Position numbers and translations under genes: made by a program | Shown: piece by piece, positions 16,625 through 24,591 of the stretch | Layout: the number at the start of each line of letters is the position of its first letter | Position numbering within the stretch: the first letter of the stretch is position 1 | From: Rikenellaceae bacterium | GTDB taxonomy: Bacteria > Bacteroidota > Bacteroidia > Bacteroidales > UBA932 | Length of the DNA stretch: 64,000 nucleotides | Reading direction: 5' to 3' | Assembly (NCBI GenBank): GCA_900771005.1 | Contig: CAAGMI010000060.1 | Coordinates: 62,001 to 126,000, forward strand | The notes under the pieces: generated by a model | The model's input: the letters and a program-made list of their open reading frames with translations, nothing else | Database searches by the model: none | What the model was told of the DNA's origin: nothing

Positions 16625-16635
16625 CAATTTGTCAG
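16621..16635. repeat. Palindrome between the acetyltransferase and clpB
   Basis: CTGACAA-T-TTGTCAG, perfect 7-bp arms with one central base. It overlaps the acetyltransferase stop and lies 43 bases before the clpB ATG. A repressor site for clpB is possible. It is not CIRCE. Confidence 0.4.
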
Positions 16636-16677
16636 TGGAATATTCCTTGCACGTACTTGAAGCAAATCAAACTGATT

Positions 16678-18735
16678 ATGGAAAACAAGTACGAATTTCT
16701 GAGCAAGTATGCCGTTGACCTCAACGACCTTGCAGCAAAGGGGAAACTTGATCCCGTCATAGGAAGGGACGAAGAAATACGCAGGGTCCTGCAGATTCTC
16801 AGCCGCAGGACAAAAAACAACCCTATTCTGGTAGGCGAACCGGGTGTGGGCAAGACCGCGATATCCGAAGGTATCGCTACCAAGATAGTCAACGGTCAGG
16901 TCCCCGAAAACCTTAAGAGCCGCAAGGTATTCTCTCTCGATATGGGGGCGCTGATCGCAGGAGCGAAATATCAGGGGGAATTTGAAGAGAGGCTGAAGGG
17001 CGTGGTCAAGGAAGTCATAGATTCCGACGGCGAGATCATTCTGTTCATAGACGAGATCCATACTCTTGTGGGTGCAGGACGCAGCAACGGAGCGATGGAT
17101 GCATCAAATATCCTCAAACCGGCCCTCGCACGCGGAGAGTTGAGGACCATAGGTTCCACCACCCTGGATGAATACCAGAAGTATTTCGAGCAGGACAAGG
17201 CCCTCGAGCGCCGTTTCCAGAAAGTGATGGTGGACGAGCCTTCACCCGCTGAATCAATCGCAATCCTCAGAGGCCTCAAGGAAAAATATGAGAATCACCA
17301 CCGCGTCAGCATCGAGGACGATGCCCTGATCGCGGCAGTAAGCCTGAGTCACAGGTACATAAACAACCGTTTCCTCCCGGACAAAGCCATCGACCTGGTG
17401 GATGAGGCCGCATCCAAACTGCGTCTTGAGATGAACTCCGTCCCGGAGCCAATCGACGTACTCAATTCGAAGATCCGTCAGCTGGAAATAGAGAAGGAGG
17501 CCATCAAGAGGGAGGGCACTTCCCTGAAGAGCGAAAAACTCGACAAGGAACTTTCCGAGGCGAAAGCGGAGAAAGACGCATTGGAGAAAAAGTGGAATGA
17601 GGAGAAGGGTATCGTCACCGAGCTGAACAACCGCAGGCAGGAAATAGAGGACATAAAGAGGGAAGCGGCAATAGCCGAAAGGTCCGGAGACTACGGCAAG
17701 GTGGCCGAACTCAGATACGGACGGATGGCTTCGGCGCAGGCACGCATTGAAGAACTCACAGCAAAACAAGCGGCAATCAAGGATCCTATTATAACCGAAT
17801 CCGTGACTCCGGAGGATATCGCCGAAGTCGTGGCGAGGTGGACAGGCATTCCTGTGAACAGGATGCTTGAAAGCGAAAAGGAAAAGCTCCTGAAGATGGA
17901 AGAATCCCTGCACAACAGAGTGGTAGGGCAGGAAAAGGCCATCCAGGCCGTATCAAATGCGGTCAGACGTTCCCGCGCCGGACTAAGCAACGAGCATCGT
18001 CCGATAGGTTCTTTCCTCTTCCTGGGCACTACAGGCGTAGGAAAGACAGAGCTTGCCAAGGCTCTGGCCGAATTCCTTTTCAACGATGAGGCGATGATGA
18101 CCCGCATCGATATGAGCGAATATCAGGAAAGCCATACGGTCAGCCGCCTCATAGGAGCGCCTCCTGGATATGTCGGCTATGATGAAGGAGGTCAGCTTAC
18201 CGAAGCCGTAAGGCGCAAACCTTATTCTGTCGTGCTTCTTGACGAAATAGAAAAGGCCCATACGGATGTGTTCAATATCCTTCTCCAGGTACTTGATGAC
18301 GGACGCCTGACGGACAACAAGGGCAGGACCGTGGACTTCAAGAACACCATCCTTATCATGACTTCCAACCTGAAGGAGGAGGAACTGCGGCTCAGGATGC
18401 GTCCCGAGTTCCTCAACAGGATCGACGAAATCATCAATTTCGAGACTCTGACAAAGGATGACATACGCGAGATAATGCGCATCCAGATGACTGCTCTTCA
18501 GAAGAAACTGGCCGACGACAACGTCAGTCTCGAGTACACCCGTGCGTTCGAAGACTATATTGTAGAGAACGGCTACGATCCTGATTTCGGAGCCCGTCCT
18601 GTCAAGAGGCTCATACAGAGAGAATTGGTCAACCTTCTGGCCAGAGAGATTCTGGAAGGGAAGATACGCAAGGATTCCGGCATCACTGTCGACTGCCCTG
18701 ACGGCAGCACCGTCAAGCTCAGCAACAGAGGCTAG
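16678..18735 (+). CDS. clpB: ClpB-type disaggregase lacking the N-terminal domain
   Basis: 685 residues from the ATG at 16678, against about 860 for usual ClpB. Residue 1 corresponds to the linker just before the first AAA+ module (KYAVDLNDLAAKGKLDPVIG), so the whole double Clp-N domain is absent. The preceding gene ends at 16624 and leaves no room for it. The rest is complete: NBD1 with GEPGVGKT and LFIDEIHT, the ClpB/Hsp104 coiled-coil M-domain (about 265-380), and NBD2 with GTTGVGKT and VVLLDEIEKAH. The segment between TSNL and RPEFLNRIDE is also about 20 residues shorter than usual. ClpB extracts proteins from aggregates with DnaK. The N-domain helps substrate capture, and an N-less isoform is known from internal initiation in E. 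coli. Here only the short form is encoded. Confidence 0.9.
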   Translation: MENKYEFLSKYAVDLNDLAAKGKLDPVIGRDEEIRRVLQILSRRTKNNPILVGEPGVGKTAISEGIATKIVNGQVPENLKSRKVFSLDMGALIAGAKYQGEFEERLKGVVKEVIDSDGEIILFIDEIHTLVGAGRSNGAMDASNILKPALARGELRTIGSTTLDEYQKYFEQDKALERRFQKVMVDEPSPAESIAILRGLKEKYENHHRVSIEDDALIAAVSLSHRYINNRFLPDKAIDLVDEAASKLRLEMNSVPEPIDVLNSKIRQLEIEKEAIKREGTSLKSEKLDKELSEAKAEKDALEKKWNEEKGIVTELNNRRQEIEDIKREAAIAERSGDYGKVAELRYGRMASAQARIEELTAKQAAIKDPIITESVTPEDIAEVVARWTGIPVNRMLESEKEKLLKMEESLHNRVVGQEKAIQAVSNAVRRSRAGLSNEHRPIGSFLFLGTTGVGKTELAKALAEFLFNDEAMMTRIDMSEYQESHTVSRLIGAPPGYVGYDEGGQLTEAVRRKPYSVVLLDEIEKAHTDVFNILLQVLDDGRLTDNKGRTVDFKNTILIMTSNLKEEELRLRMRPEFLNRIDEIINFETLTKDDIREIMRIQMTALQKKLADDNVSLEYTRAFEDYIVENGYDPDFGARPVKRLIQRELVNLLAREILEGKIRKDSGITVDCPDGSTVKLSNRG

Positions 18736-18737
18736 GG

Positions 18738-21473
18738 TTATTCGGCAGTGCTCATGACAAACATATATTCCTTCTCGAAAATGCCCGGGAAAAGAAATTT
18801 CTTTTCCTCTCGACCGAAATTGACAATGATATATTTTTCATCAATTGCCTTGACTGTTCCCTTGCCAAGGCTCTTATGAAACACCTCATCTTCTGCCTGT
18901 AATCGCTCCCAAGGCTTGACTTCAATCTCCGGCTCATGGATTTCCCCGGCCGGAGTTTTCTTTATTTCTTCTTCCGGAGAAGTGTCGATCACTGTATCCC
19001 AGCCACCGACTTTTGTGTTGGTATGAGTGTTGATTCCTGTATACTCCAGAGATGCATCTTCATAACGTTTGAACTTGTAAACTGCATCGTTCATGAGTTC
19101 GCTGTTGAACACATTCAGACTAACCAGCAGGCTGAAGTCATTCAAGGACAGGCCTGTCACTTTACGAAAAAGGTCCGGCTCCAACTGAGTTATGACATCC
19201 TTCAGACAATACTCCCGATAATCCGTGAGGTACATAAATACAGGTATTCTGGTCGCAAATTTTATAAGTTTCTCCTGAATTTCCTTTCTCTTGCTCTTGA
19301 ACTCTTTCTCCTCTTGCGTCAACTCCTTCTTCTCTTTCGGAGTCATATCTTCAGGATTCTTATTCTTCTTGACATTTTTGACATGCTCGGACTTATTGAT
19401 TATGGTCTCTATGTCACTATTCAGGCTCCGGAATCCCTCGATATTCATCAGAGCCTGCATAGCCTCCGGATTGTTCATCAGACGTTTGAGCGTGGCATTG
19501 TCCACGTTCACAAGTAGCGCACTCTCCCATCGACGGGCCAGAAGTGTTGCTGTAGTGCCCTGCATTGCCATATCAAGGACCTCAGCAGCACTGATTTCCT
19601 TCATTGATGTACCGTCGAACGCAAGGATAGGGAGAAACTTTATGAATTCCTCAACTTTCTTCTCCGGATTGGACTCCCTGACATTAAGCTGACAACTGTA
19701 TTCATCAACCAACTTCAGCGCCCTGTTCGGAGCAAAATCGAAAACATAGCAAAGCGGCTTCAGTATTATTTCTTCCCCGTTCTCGTCCTTCATTGTCCAA
19801 GGTGACTGCACGCGGAACGCAGCTTGAAAATATGTTTCAGGGCTTGTCGAATTTCGAAGCATCAATATTCCAGTCCATGGCTTGACTGTTACTCCCGTAG
19901 ATAGTTTTCCGCAAGATAATGTAATGGTCTTCGTTTTCTGGGGATCACCCATTGCATTGTAAACCGGATCCACGGCTTTTGCCCCCATTCCAGCCTCATT
20001 ACCGGCAGCAACTATTATTTCATATTCGTCAAAGAAACGGTTCTGTCTCTTACGGAGCAACCTCCCCATTGCCTGACAGGATGCTACGCTAGGCATAAAC
20101 CAATAGGTATGCTGCAGATAACTGAGCAGACGGGCATCGGAAAACGGCATAGGCGGTTTCTCTGTGCCTAATTTCAGATCCGTAACGATATTCTCAATAT
20201 ACGCGCCGCGAATGAGATCTATCCATTTCTGCACATATTCCTCGTGGAGGAATCCCGTCTCGTCCGCACGGAAGAATTCGTTGAGGTCGAATTCGTCATA
20301 CTCTCCCTGCTCGGCGATTTCTCTTATCTGATCCGGTAGCTTATAAGTGAGCATCACCATCTTCGGAAGTGCCGCATAGGGATTGTACCCTCCCTCGAAT
20401 GCCTCCTTTGCAGCCTGCTCGTCACTGTATGTCCAGTTGTAAATCTGCTCCTCTATAAACTCCCCCGAGCTTATAGCCCGAAAAGGAGTCCCCGAGAGAT
20501 AAAGATAGGCTTTCGTACGGAGAGGCATCAGTCCTTCGTCATACATCTCACGAGCCTCGAACTCTCTGGTGTTGTCGGAGTCTTCTGCAAGAATGTCACC
20601 GGCCTCCTGCGCTTTCAGCATCGCGGGGTCCTTCTTGTCATAGTAATTCTTTGCGTTTTTGCCCCACGCACCATAGTGATATTCATCAAGAACTATACAA
20701 TCCCACTCTATTGTTTGAATCCACTCGTTGGTGGCCTTGATGCCTCCTATTGAATTGGTCCCCAGCACATCCTGAAACGAGGCGAAGCACACAAAAGGTT
20801 TGCGCTCGTTGACATAGTTGAATTCACGGTCATCCTGCTTCTGGCAGAATTGCCATCCATCGAAATCCTTGTGGCTGTTGATGTCTTCTTCCCATGCCGT
20901 CTTCACCGCCGGTTTGAAAGTAAGGACAAGAAGTTTGGTCCACCCCATCTTTTTTGCCAACTGATATGTTGTGAATGTCTTGCCGAAGCGCATCTTGGCA
21001 TTCCATAGGAAATGAGGCGTAAGGCCTCTGTTATCGGGATCATTGATAAAGGACGTAAAATATGCTGCAGTCTTCTCGACGGCGAGTCTCTGCTCAGGAC
21101 GCATCTTGAAAGACTGTGTGCGCTGAGTCATTGTGGTGCGCCCCTCCCGAACGCTCTCAACTGCTCGCTCGACTGTCTTCTCGCTGCAACGGAACCATTC
21201 GCCCTCAGGATTGGGCACGTGATCAGCGCGCAGTACTCTGTGTACCGCATGATCGTCGAATACGCTGCCGTCAGGGCGCATCGCTTCTCGCACCAGCAAT
21301 GTTTTATGCTTTACACCGGATGTCCCCAGCTGCTCTTTGATACGTTCTTCAACATCTCTGACGGTGAATCCCACTTTGATGAGACCCTCATGGTCAGGCA
21401 CGCCCACCAGCTCATAGGCGTAAATAGTCGGCTCCTGTTCAACCCTGTGCCGTAAGAAATTTTTCGCTGCCAT
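18738..21473 (-). CDS. GIY-YIG nuclease fused to SF2 helicase, restriction-subunit-like
   Basis: 911 residues. Residues 15-105 form a GIY-YIG-type domain close to the T5orf172/MUG113 group (TIYAYEL, LIKVGFT, VEERIKEQ, DDHAVHRVL, GEWFRCS). An SF2 helicase follows: motif I NAKMRFGKT (158-166), motif II DEYH (263-266), motif III SGTP (327-330), and a motif VI-like QAAFRVQSPW. A charged coiled coil and an SH3-like C-terminus (GKGTVKAIDEKYIIVNFG) complete it. A nuclease plus translocase encoded with Eco57I-type methyltransferases is what a restriction effector would look like, but cleavage is inference. It follows vapD by 36 bases on the same strand and probably uses the promoter at 22001-22032. 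Its 3' end meets clpB with two bases between and no terminator. Confidence 0.85.
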   Translation of the reverse strand: MAAKNFLRHRVEQEPTIYAYELVGVPDHEGLIKVGFTVRDVEERIKEQLGTSGVKHKTLLVREAMRPDGSVFDDHAVHRVLRADHVPNPEGEWFRCSEKTVERAVESVREGRTTMTQRTQSFKMRPEQRLAVEKTAAYFTSFINDPDNRGLTPHFLWNAKMRFGKTFTTYQLAKKMGWTKLLVLTFKPAVKTAWEEDINSHKDFDGWQFCQKQDDREFNYVNERKPFVCFASFQDVLGTNSIGGIKATNEWIQTIEWDCIVLDEYHYGAWGKNAKNYYDKKDPAMLKAQEAGDILAEDSDNTREFEAREMYDEGLMPLRTKAYLYLSGTPFRAISSGEFIEEQIYNWTYSDEQAAKEAFEGGYNPYAALPKMVMLTYKLPDQIREIAEQGEYDEFDLNEFFRADETGFLHEEYVQKWIDLIRGAYIENIVTDLKLGTEKPPMPFSDARLLSYLQHTYWFMPSVASCQAMGRLLRKRQNRFFDEYEIIVAAGNEAGMGAKAVDPVYNAMGDPQKTKTITLSCGKLSTGVTVKPWTGILMLRNSTSPETYFQAAFRVQSPWTMKDENGEEIILKPLCYVFDFAPNRALKLVDEYSCQLNVRESNPEKKVEEFIKFLPILAFDGTSMKEISAAEVLDMAMQGTTATLLARRWESALLVNVDNATLKRLMNNPEAMQALMNIEGFRSLNSDIETIINKSEHVKNVKKNKNPEDMTPKEKKELTQEEKEFKSKRKEIQEKLIKFATRIPVFMYLTDYREYCLKDVITQLEPDLFRKVTGLSLNDFSLLVSLNVFNSELMNDAVYKFKRYEDASLEYTGINTHTNTKVGGWDTVIDTSPEEEIKKTPAGEIHEPEIEVKPWERLQAEDEVFHKSLGKGTVKAIDEKYIIVNFGREEKKFLFPGIFEKEYMFVMSTAE

Positions 21474-21509
21474 AAATCATAAATTATGGCGCGCAACTTA
21501 GAAGCGAAG

Positions 21510-21788
21510 CTATTCCTTGAAGTATGGGGTGAAATCCGATGCGTTCTCCATTCTGAAACCCCGGATATCCCTTACTGACTCTCTGAACCAGTCAAAATCG
21601 TTCAAATGCTGTATCGCTTTGAACAAATTCAGCATGTCGTCACTAAGAGTCACATATGTGCTTCCCTGGATCCACCAGAAGCCGTCATCATTCAGGCTTC
21701 TTTTAATTTTGAAATAAGCCGAATTGTAAGATTCGCCACAGCACCTCCTCAAATCCGACACCACCAAATCAAAACTGATCGCGAACAT
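21510..21788 (-). CDS. vapD: VapD-family endoribonuclease (Cas2-like fold)
   Basis: 92 residues that match the VapD pattern from end to end: MFAISFDL with the conserved first-strand Asp7, AYFKIKRSLNDDGFWWIQGS, then WFRESVRDIRGFRME. VapD is a small RNase with a ferredoxin fold related to Cas2, known from Helicobacter and Haemophilus as a toxin or virulence-associated RNase. The gene starts ten bases after a 58-residue gene that probably encodes its partner, and both lie between methyltransferase and helicase genes of the restriction-like cluster. Residues 1-15 and the VRDIR segment make the family call firm. Activity is not proven. Confidence 0.88.
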   Translation of the reverse strand: MFAISFDLVVSDLRRCCGESYNSAYFKIKRSLNDDGFWWIQGSTYVTLSDDMLNLFKAIQHLNDFDWFRESVRDIRGFRMENASDFTPYFKE

Positions 21789-21798
21789 TGGCCTGTAT

Positions 21799-21975
21799 CT
21801 AAGAAATTGGTTTGAAATATTTTGCCCTCTCCCAAAGAATTAAACCGTCTGCAGTCTGAACCGTTATGACCACTCCGTTGAAAGGATTGTTTTCAATGTC
21901 TATTATCCTTCCCTTAATCCAGTCCTCGGCATTCGTCACTGCCGGGGAAACCAGTACCCAATCATTCATTGACAT
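21799..21975 (-). CDS. 58-residue small protein upstream of vapD, candidate antitoxin
   Basis: ATG at 21975, stop at 21801-21799. The protein opens MSMNDWVLVSPAVT, continues WIKGRIIDIENNPFNGVVI and ends YFKPIS. The alternating strands with a central Asn-Pro-Phe suggest an SH3/KOW-like small barrel, and it is not a ribbon-helix-helix antitoxin. The second ATG at 21969 is an equally good start. It has its own promoter 26 bases upstream and is followed by vapD after ten bases. The arrangement small gene-toxin, same strand, tight spacing, is that of a toxin-antitoxin operon. I recall similar small proteins beside VapD in other Bacteroidales but cannot confirm it here. Confidence 0.7.
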   Translation of the reverse strand: MSMNDWVLVSPAVTNAEDWIKGRIIDIENNPFNGVVITVQTADGLILWERAKYFKPIS

Positions 21976-22000
21976 ATCACAAATTCTTTTACGTTCTTGA

Positions 22001-22032
22001 CAAAGGTAGCAAAATATACTTCAGAAAAGCAA
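22001..22032 (-). promoter_or_regulatory. Promoter of the vapD pair and the helicase
   Basis: On the minus strand TTG (22032-22030), 21 bases, TACCTTTG (22008-22001, exact TAnnTTTG). It lies between the methyltransferase gene and the small gene, so the distal half of the cluster has its own start of transcription. Confidence 0.75.
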
Positions 22033-22086
22033 TAATCCCATTAGTTAATAATTCCGTTTCAAATCACGCGTCTGTTATTTTATTTG

Positions 22087-23598
22087 TTACATCGGACGAA
22101 TCATAGATTCAATAAAGTCAATTTCTTCTTCTGTCAGTCCGTATTTCCTATAAAGCATCTCGTCGGTCCACCCCCTTGAAAAATCTAATACTGGGATAAA
22201 CCGAAAAGTATCTTTTGAAATATTCATTGATGACAATGACGCAGATAATAGGTATCTGATAAATTTTGTCTTAAAATAAGTACGGCAATTTTCTGCCTCT
22301 TCTATTTCACTAAACGCCCCCAATAGCAAGTAAGTTTCTGTGATAATTTCGTTTGGCCCAATGATGTTTATTTTGGTAGTGACGTTCATTTTCCCATCAG
22401 CAGCATTATTTACCCCTCCTCTGTCTGGATTAATTTTCCCTATATACACTTTGTATCTGCCCAGTAAATCTGCATTTCTAGTTATGTCTTCCATTTTGAT
22501 ATAACTAATACCTTCACTGCTATGAAGGATAACCGCATTTTCAAATTCAGTTGTTTCCCCTCTAGCGAACGACCTTAATCCGAATGGAGCACTTGAATAA
22601 ACGACTTCGTCAAAAAAACGTGTCGAAGTGATTTTAACCTTCCTAACAATATTAACCCCTATATTATCGCGAATAAAGACTGGAAATTCATTTAAATATC
22701 TAACTGACTGACTGGTTTTATCGCCATTGTTTGAGAAAAAAGAGGTAGGCCCACAATATTCTCTATCCCACAAGAAATAACAAATTCCACCGGCGATATC
22801 AACACCCGGGAAACAATCTCTACTCTTTGGATAATCTACAAGTGTCTTTATTCTATTGTCTGTCAGCATTATTTCTCTGAATTCGTCTAACCCTCGACCT
22901 CCTGCAAACCATCTTGACGGGATAATCATACATAAGTATCTTGGTGATAATTTTTCTGCTTGAAAAACAAATTTATGATAAAGAGGGAGAGCACTTGTTC
23001 CCATCCCACTTCCTCCATCACTTAGCTGATACGGCGGATTTCCTATTATTACATCGAATTTCATATTGAATATACTTTCCGGATTTTCTGTATGAATGAA
23101 CTGATAGGCATATTGCTCAGCGGCATCACCTCGGTCATAAACACCCTTTGAGGCTCCGCAGAACTTGCACTTTCCTCCCTCCCAAGTGTGTTTGAGGGCC
23201 TTGTACTGTATATTACCTTCGGGATTGTCAAAGCAGCTCACGCTATACTTGCCGTCCGGATGCTTAGTGCAGTAAAGCGACCTTCTGGAGAGATGTGCCG
23301 TCAATTCCGTGCAGGCGATACCGAACACCTGCTTGTGCATAATGTGGTCAATGCGTTCCTGCCTGTCCGGAATCTGTGATTCAAGTCCCCGGTCGAGGCG
23401 CTTGACGATTTCACGAAGGAAGACTCCACTTTTTGTGAACGGATCCAGAAAAGTAGTGTCCGGACTCTTGAACAGTTCCTGCGGAAGCATATCCAACACC
23501 CGATTCGCAAGTACAGGAGGAGTGAATACCTCGTCATTGCTCAGGTTGGCAATGCAGTTGAGAACATCCGGATTGTAGTTATTCACCATAAGTCTCAC
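22087..23598 (-). CDS. Eco57I-type N6-adenine DNA methyltransferase
   Basis: 503 residues. The AdoMet-binding motif I is LDPFTKSGVF (51-60) and the catalytic motif IV is NPPY (187-190), the signature of N6-adenine methyltransferases. Between them lie four cysteines (110, 122, 144, 147, the last two as CKFC) that may form a zinc ribbon. The second half (about 300-500) should hold the target-recognition region. The start overlaps the preceding methyltransferase gene by 20 bases (ATG 23598) or 11 (ATG 23589), so the two are coupled and may work as one complex. The 3' two-thirds are markedly poorer in GC than the 5' part. I infer that it modifies host DNA at the site recognised by the cluster. 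Confidence 0.88.
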   Translation of the reverse strand: MRLMVNNYNPDVLNCIANLSNDEVFTPPVLANRVLDMLPQELFKSPDTTFLDPFTKSGVFLREIVKRLDRGLESQIPDRQERIDHIMHKQVFGIACTELTAHLSRRSLYCTKHPDGKYSVSCFDNPEGNIQYKALKHTWEGGKCKFCGASKGVYDRGDAAEQYAYQFIHTENPESIFNMKFDVIIGNPPYQLSDGGSGMGTSALPLYHKFVFQAEKLSPRYLCMIIPSRWFAGGRGLDEFREIMLTDNRIKTLVDYPKSRDCFPGVDIAGGICYFLWDREYCGPTSFFSNNGDKTSQSVRYLNEFPVFIRDNIGVNIVRKVKITSTRFFDEVVYSSAPFGLRSFARGETTEFENAVILHSSEGISYIKMEDITRNADLLGRYKVYIGKINPDRGGVNNAADGKMNVTTKINIIGPNEIITETYLLLGAFSEIEEAENCRTYFKTKFIRYLLSASLSSMNISKDTFRFIPVLDFSRGWTDEMLYRKYGLTEEEIDFIESMIRPM

Positions 23599-24244
23599 TG
23601 TTTATTTTAAGGAAATGAACTGGCTTGAACGTTTCTGCAGGGAGGTCTGAAAAAAGGTCATCTCCCGCATCTTCCCCCACGAGATATGAAAACTCGTAAT
23701 CCCTCCTGTTCACCTTTCCCTCACCGATGAAACTCCATTCTGTTATGCGTATCCACTCGTCCGGAGCATCCACGCGCTTGTAAGTGAGCGCATCCCCGAC
23801 TATTATGTTTTTGCTGAGGATGTAGCGGACGCTCTCGATGCAGTCGTCCTTGCACTTGCTCTTGAAAAGAGCCTGATATTGCTGTATAAAATAATTGAGC
23901 AGCCTTTCGCGACAGGCTTCGGCATTGTCCTGAAGCAATTCTATACCGTAGATGCTGCTCACAGAAAGTACGGCATTCTGCTCATACTGAAGCTGCGTGT
24001 ACTGCTTCGCCCTGGCCCGAGCCTCACATATCGCGAGTTTGCGACGCAATATCTCTATCAGGAAATTCCCGTCTCCGCAGGCCGGTTCCAGAAAACGCGA
24101 GTCAAGACGCTCCGTTTCCTGTTTGACAAGATCCAGCATCGCATTGACCTCACGTTCATTGGTGAAAACCTCCCCGTGGGCCGCGACGCGCTCTTTTGAT
24201 TTGATCTGACGGGGCACAGCTCCGCCAGAGGACAATCCGCCCAT
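23579..24244 (-). CDS. Small N6-methyltransferase-like subunit without NPPY
   Basis: 221 residues. Motif I is FLEPACGDGN (51-60), preceded by HGEVFTNEREVNAMLDLV, the typical X-region of gamma-class N6-adenine methyltransferases. No NPPY or related catalytic motif follows. The protein ends instead in a charged region with TEWSFIGEGKVNRRDYEFSY. It therefore can bind AdoMet but probably cannot methylate alone. It is encoded just before, and overlaps, the gene for the NPPY-bearing protein, so a two-subunit enzyme is likely. It is the first gene of the cluster, with a leader of about 255 bases that contains a terminator hairpin. I know similar small proteins beside GIY-YIG helicases in other bacteria, but no accepted name. 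Confidence 0.8.
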   Translation of the reverse strand: MGGLSSGGAVPRQIKSKERVAAHGEVFTNEREVNAMLDLVKQETERLDSRFLEPACGDGNFLIEILRRKLAICEARARAKQYTQLQYEQNAVLSVSSIYGIELLQDNAEACRERLLNYFIQQYQALFKSKCKDDCIESVRYILSKNIIVGDALTYKRVDAPDEWIRITEWSFIGEGKVNRRDYEFSYLVGEDAGDDLFSDLPAETFKPVHFLKINSETYGE

Positions 24245-24273
24245 TGCGCATTTGGCTTGTGCGCTGAACCGTC

Positions 24274-24357
24274 ATCGGTACGAAGCCCTAGGGCACAAAA
24301 AAGGCGCGGATGAAACTCATCCGTGCCCCGCGGCCCTAGGAAGCCTCGCACACCGAT
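24274..24357 (-). promoter_or_regulatory. Long hairpin with intrinsic terminator in the methyltransferase leader
   Basis: On the minus strand the core GGCACGGATGA pairs with TCATCCGCGCC (24327-24317 with 24313-24303, one wobble, 3-base loop) and is followed by TTTTTT (24302-24297), a terminator. Outer arms also pair: CCTAGGG/CCCTAGG, CGAGGC/GCTTCG and ATCGGT/ACCGAT, so the fold spans 84 bases. GGGCAC just 5' of the core can instead pair with GTGCCC just 3' of the U-run. It lies 30 bases before the ATG at 24244, which fits an attenuator. GC is much higher than in the flanks. Confidence 0.65.
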
Positions 24358-24505
24358 ACAAGTCCCGCCCGCGCCAAAGCGCAGGCGTTTACTGAACTTG
24401 TCCGGTGGTGTGCAATTAAGAAATTTCCTAGGTTTCTGGGGCACCCGAACAACAGCAAACGCTGGTTAATATATGTCTATTGATCTACTGTGCTGTAAAT
24501 CTTAA

Positions 24506-24535
24506 CAAAAGTACAACTTTTTATAGTAAGCACAA
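24506..24535 (-). promoter_or_regulatory. Promoter of the methyltransferase genes
   Basis: On the minus strand TTG (24535-24533), 19 bases, TACTTTTG (24513-24506, exact TAnnTTTG). It predicts a leader of about 255 bases. The rest of the 24358-24505 interval shows no further structure that I can support. Confidence 0.75.
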
Positions 24536-24544
24536 TATGCGACT

Positions 24545-24581
24545 ACAAAAAAATAGCTTCAAGGCGGAACCTTAAAGCTAT
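24545..24581 (-). terminator. Terminator of tRNA-Ser
   Basis: On the minus strand ATAGCTTTAAGG pairs with CCTTGAAGCTAT (one wobble) around TTCCG and runs into seven T. It lies ten bases past the tRNA 3' end. Confidence 0.88.
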
Positions 24582-24591
24582 CGTTTATCAG

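Noticed and set aside
17254..17913. Open frame antisense to clpB
   Set aside because: It is a shadow of the coiled-coil M-domain codons on the other strand.
24058..24444. GTG-started frame through the methyltransferase leader into the gene
   Set aside because: It overlaps the attenuator-like hairpin and then the methyltransferase gene in another frame. The composition is that of GC-rich non-coding sequence. A leader peptide at its start cannot be excluded but is not supported.
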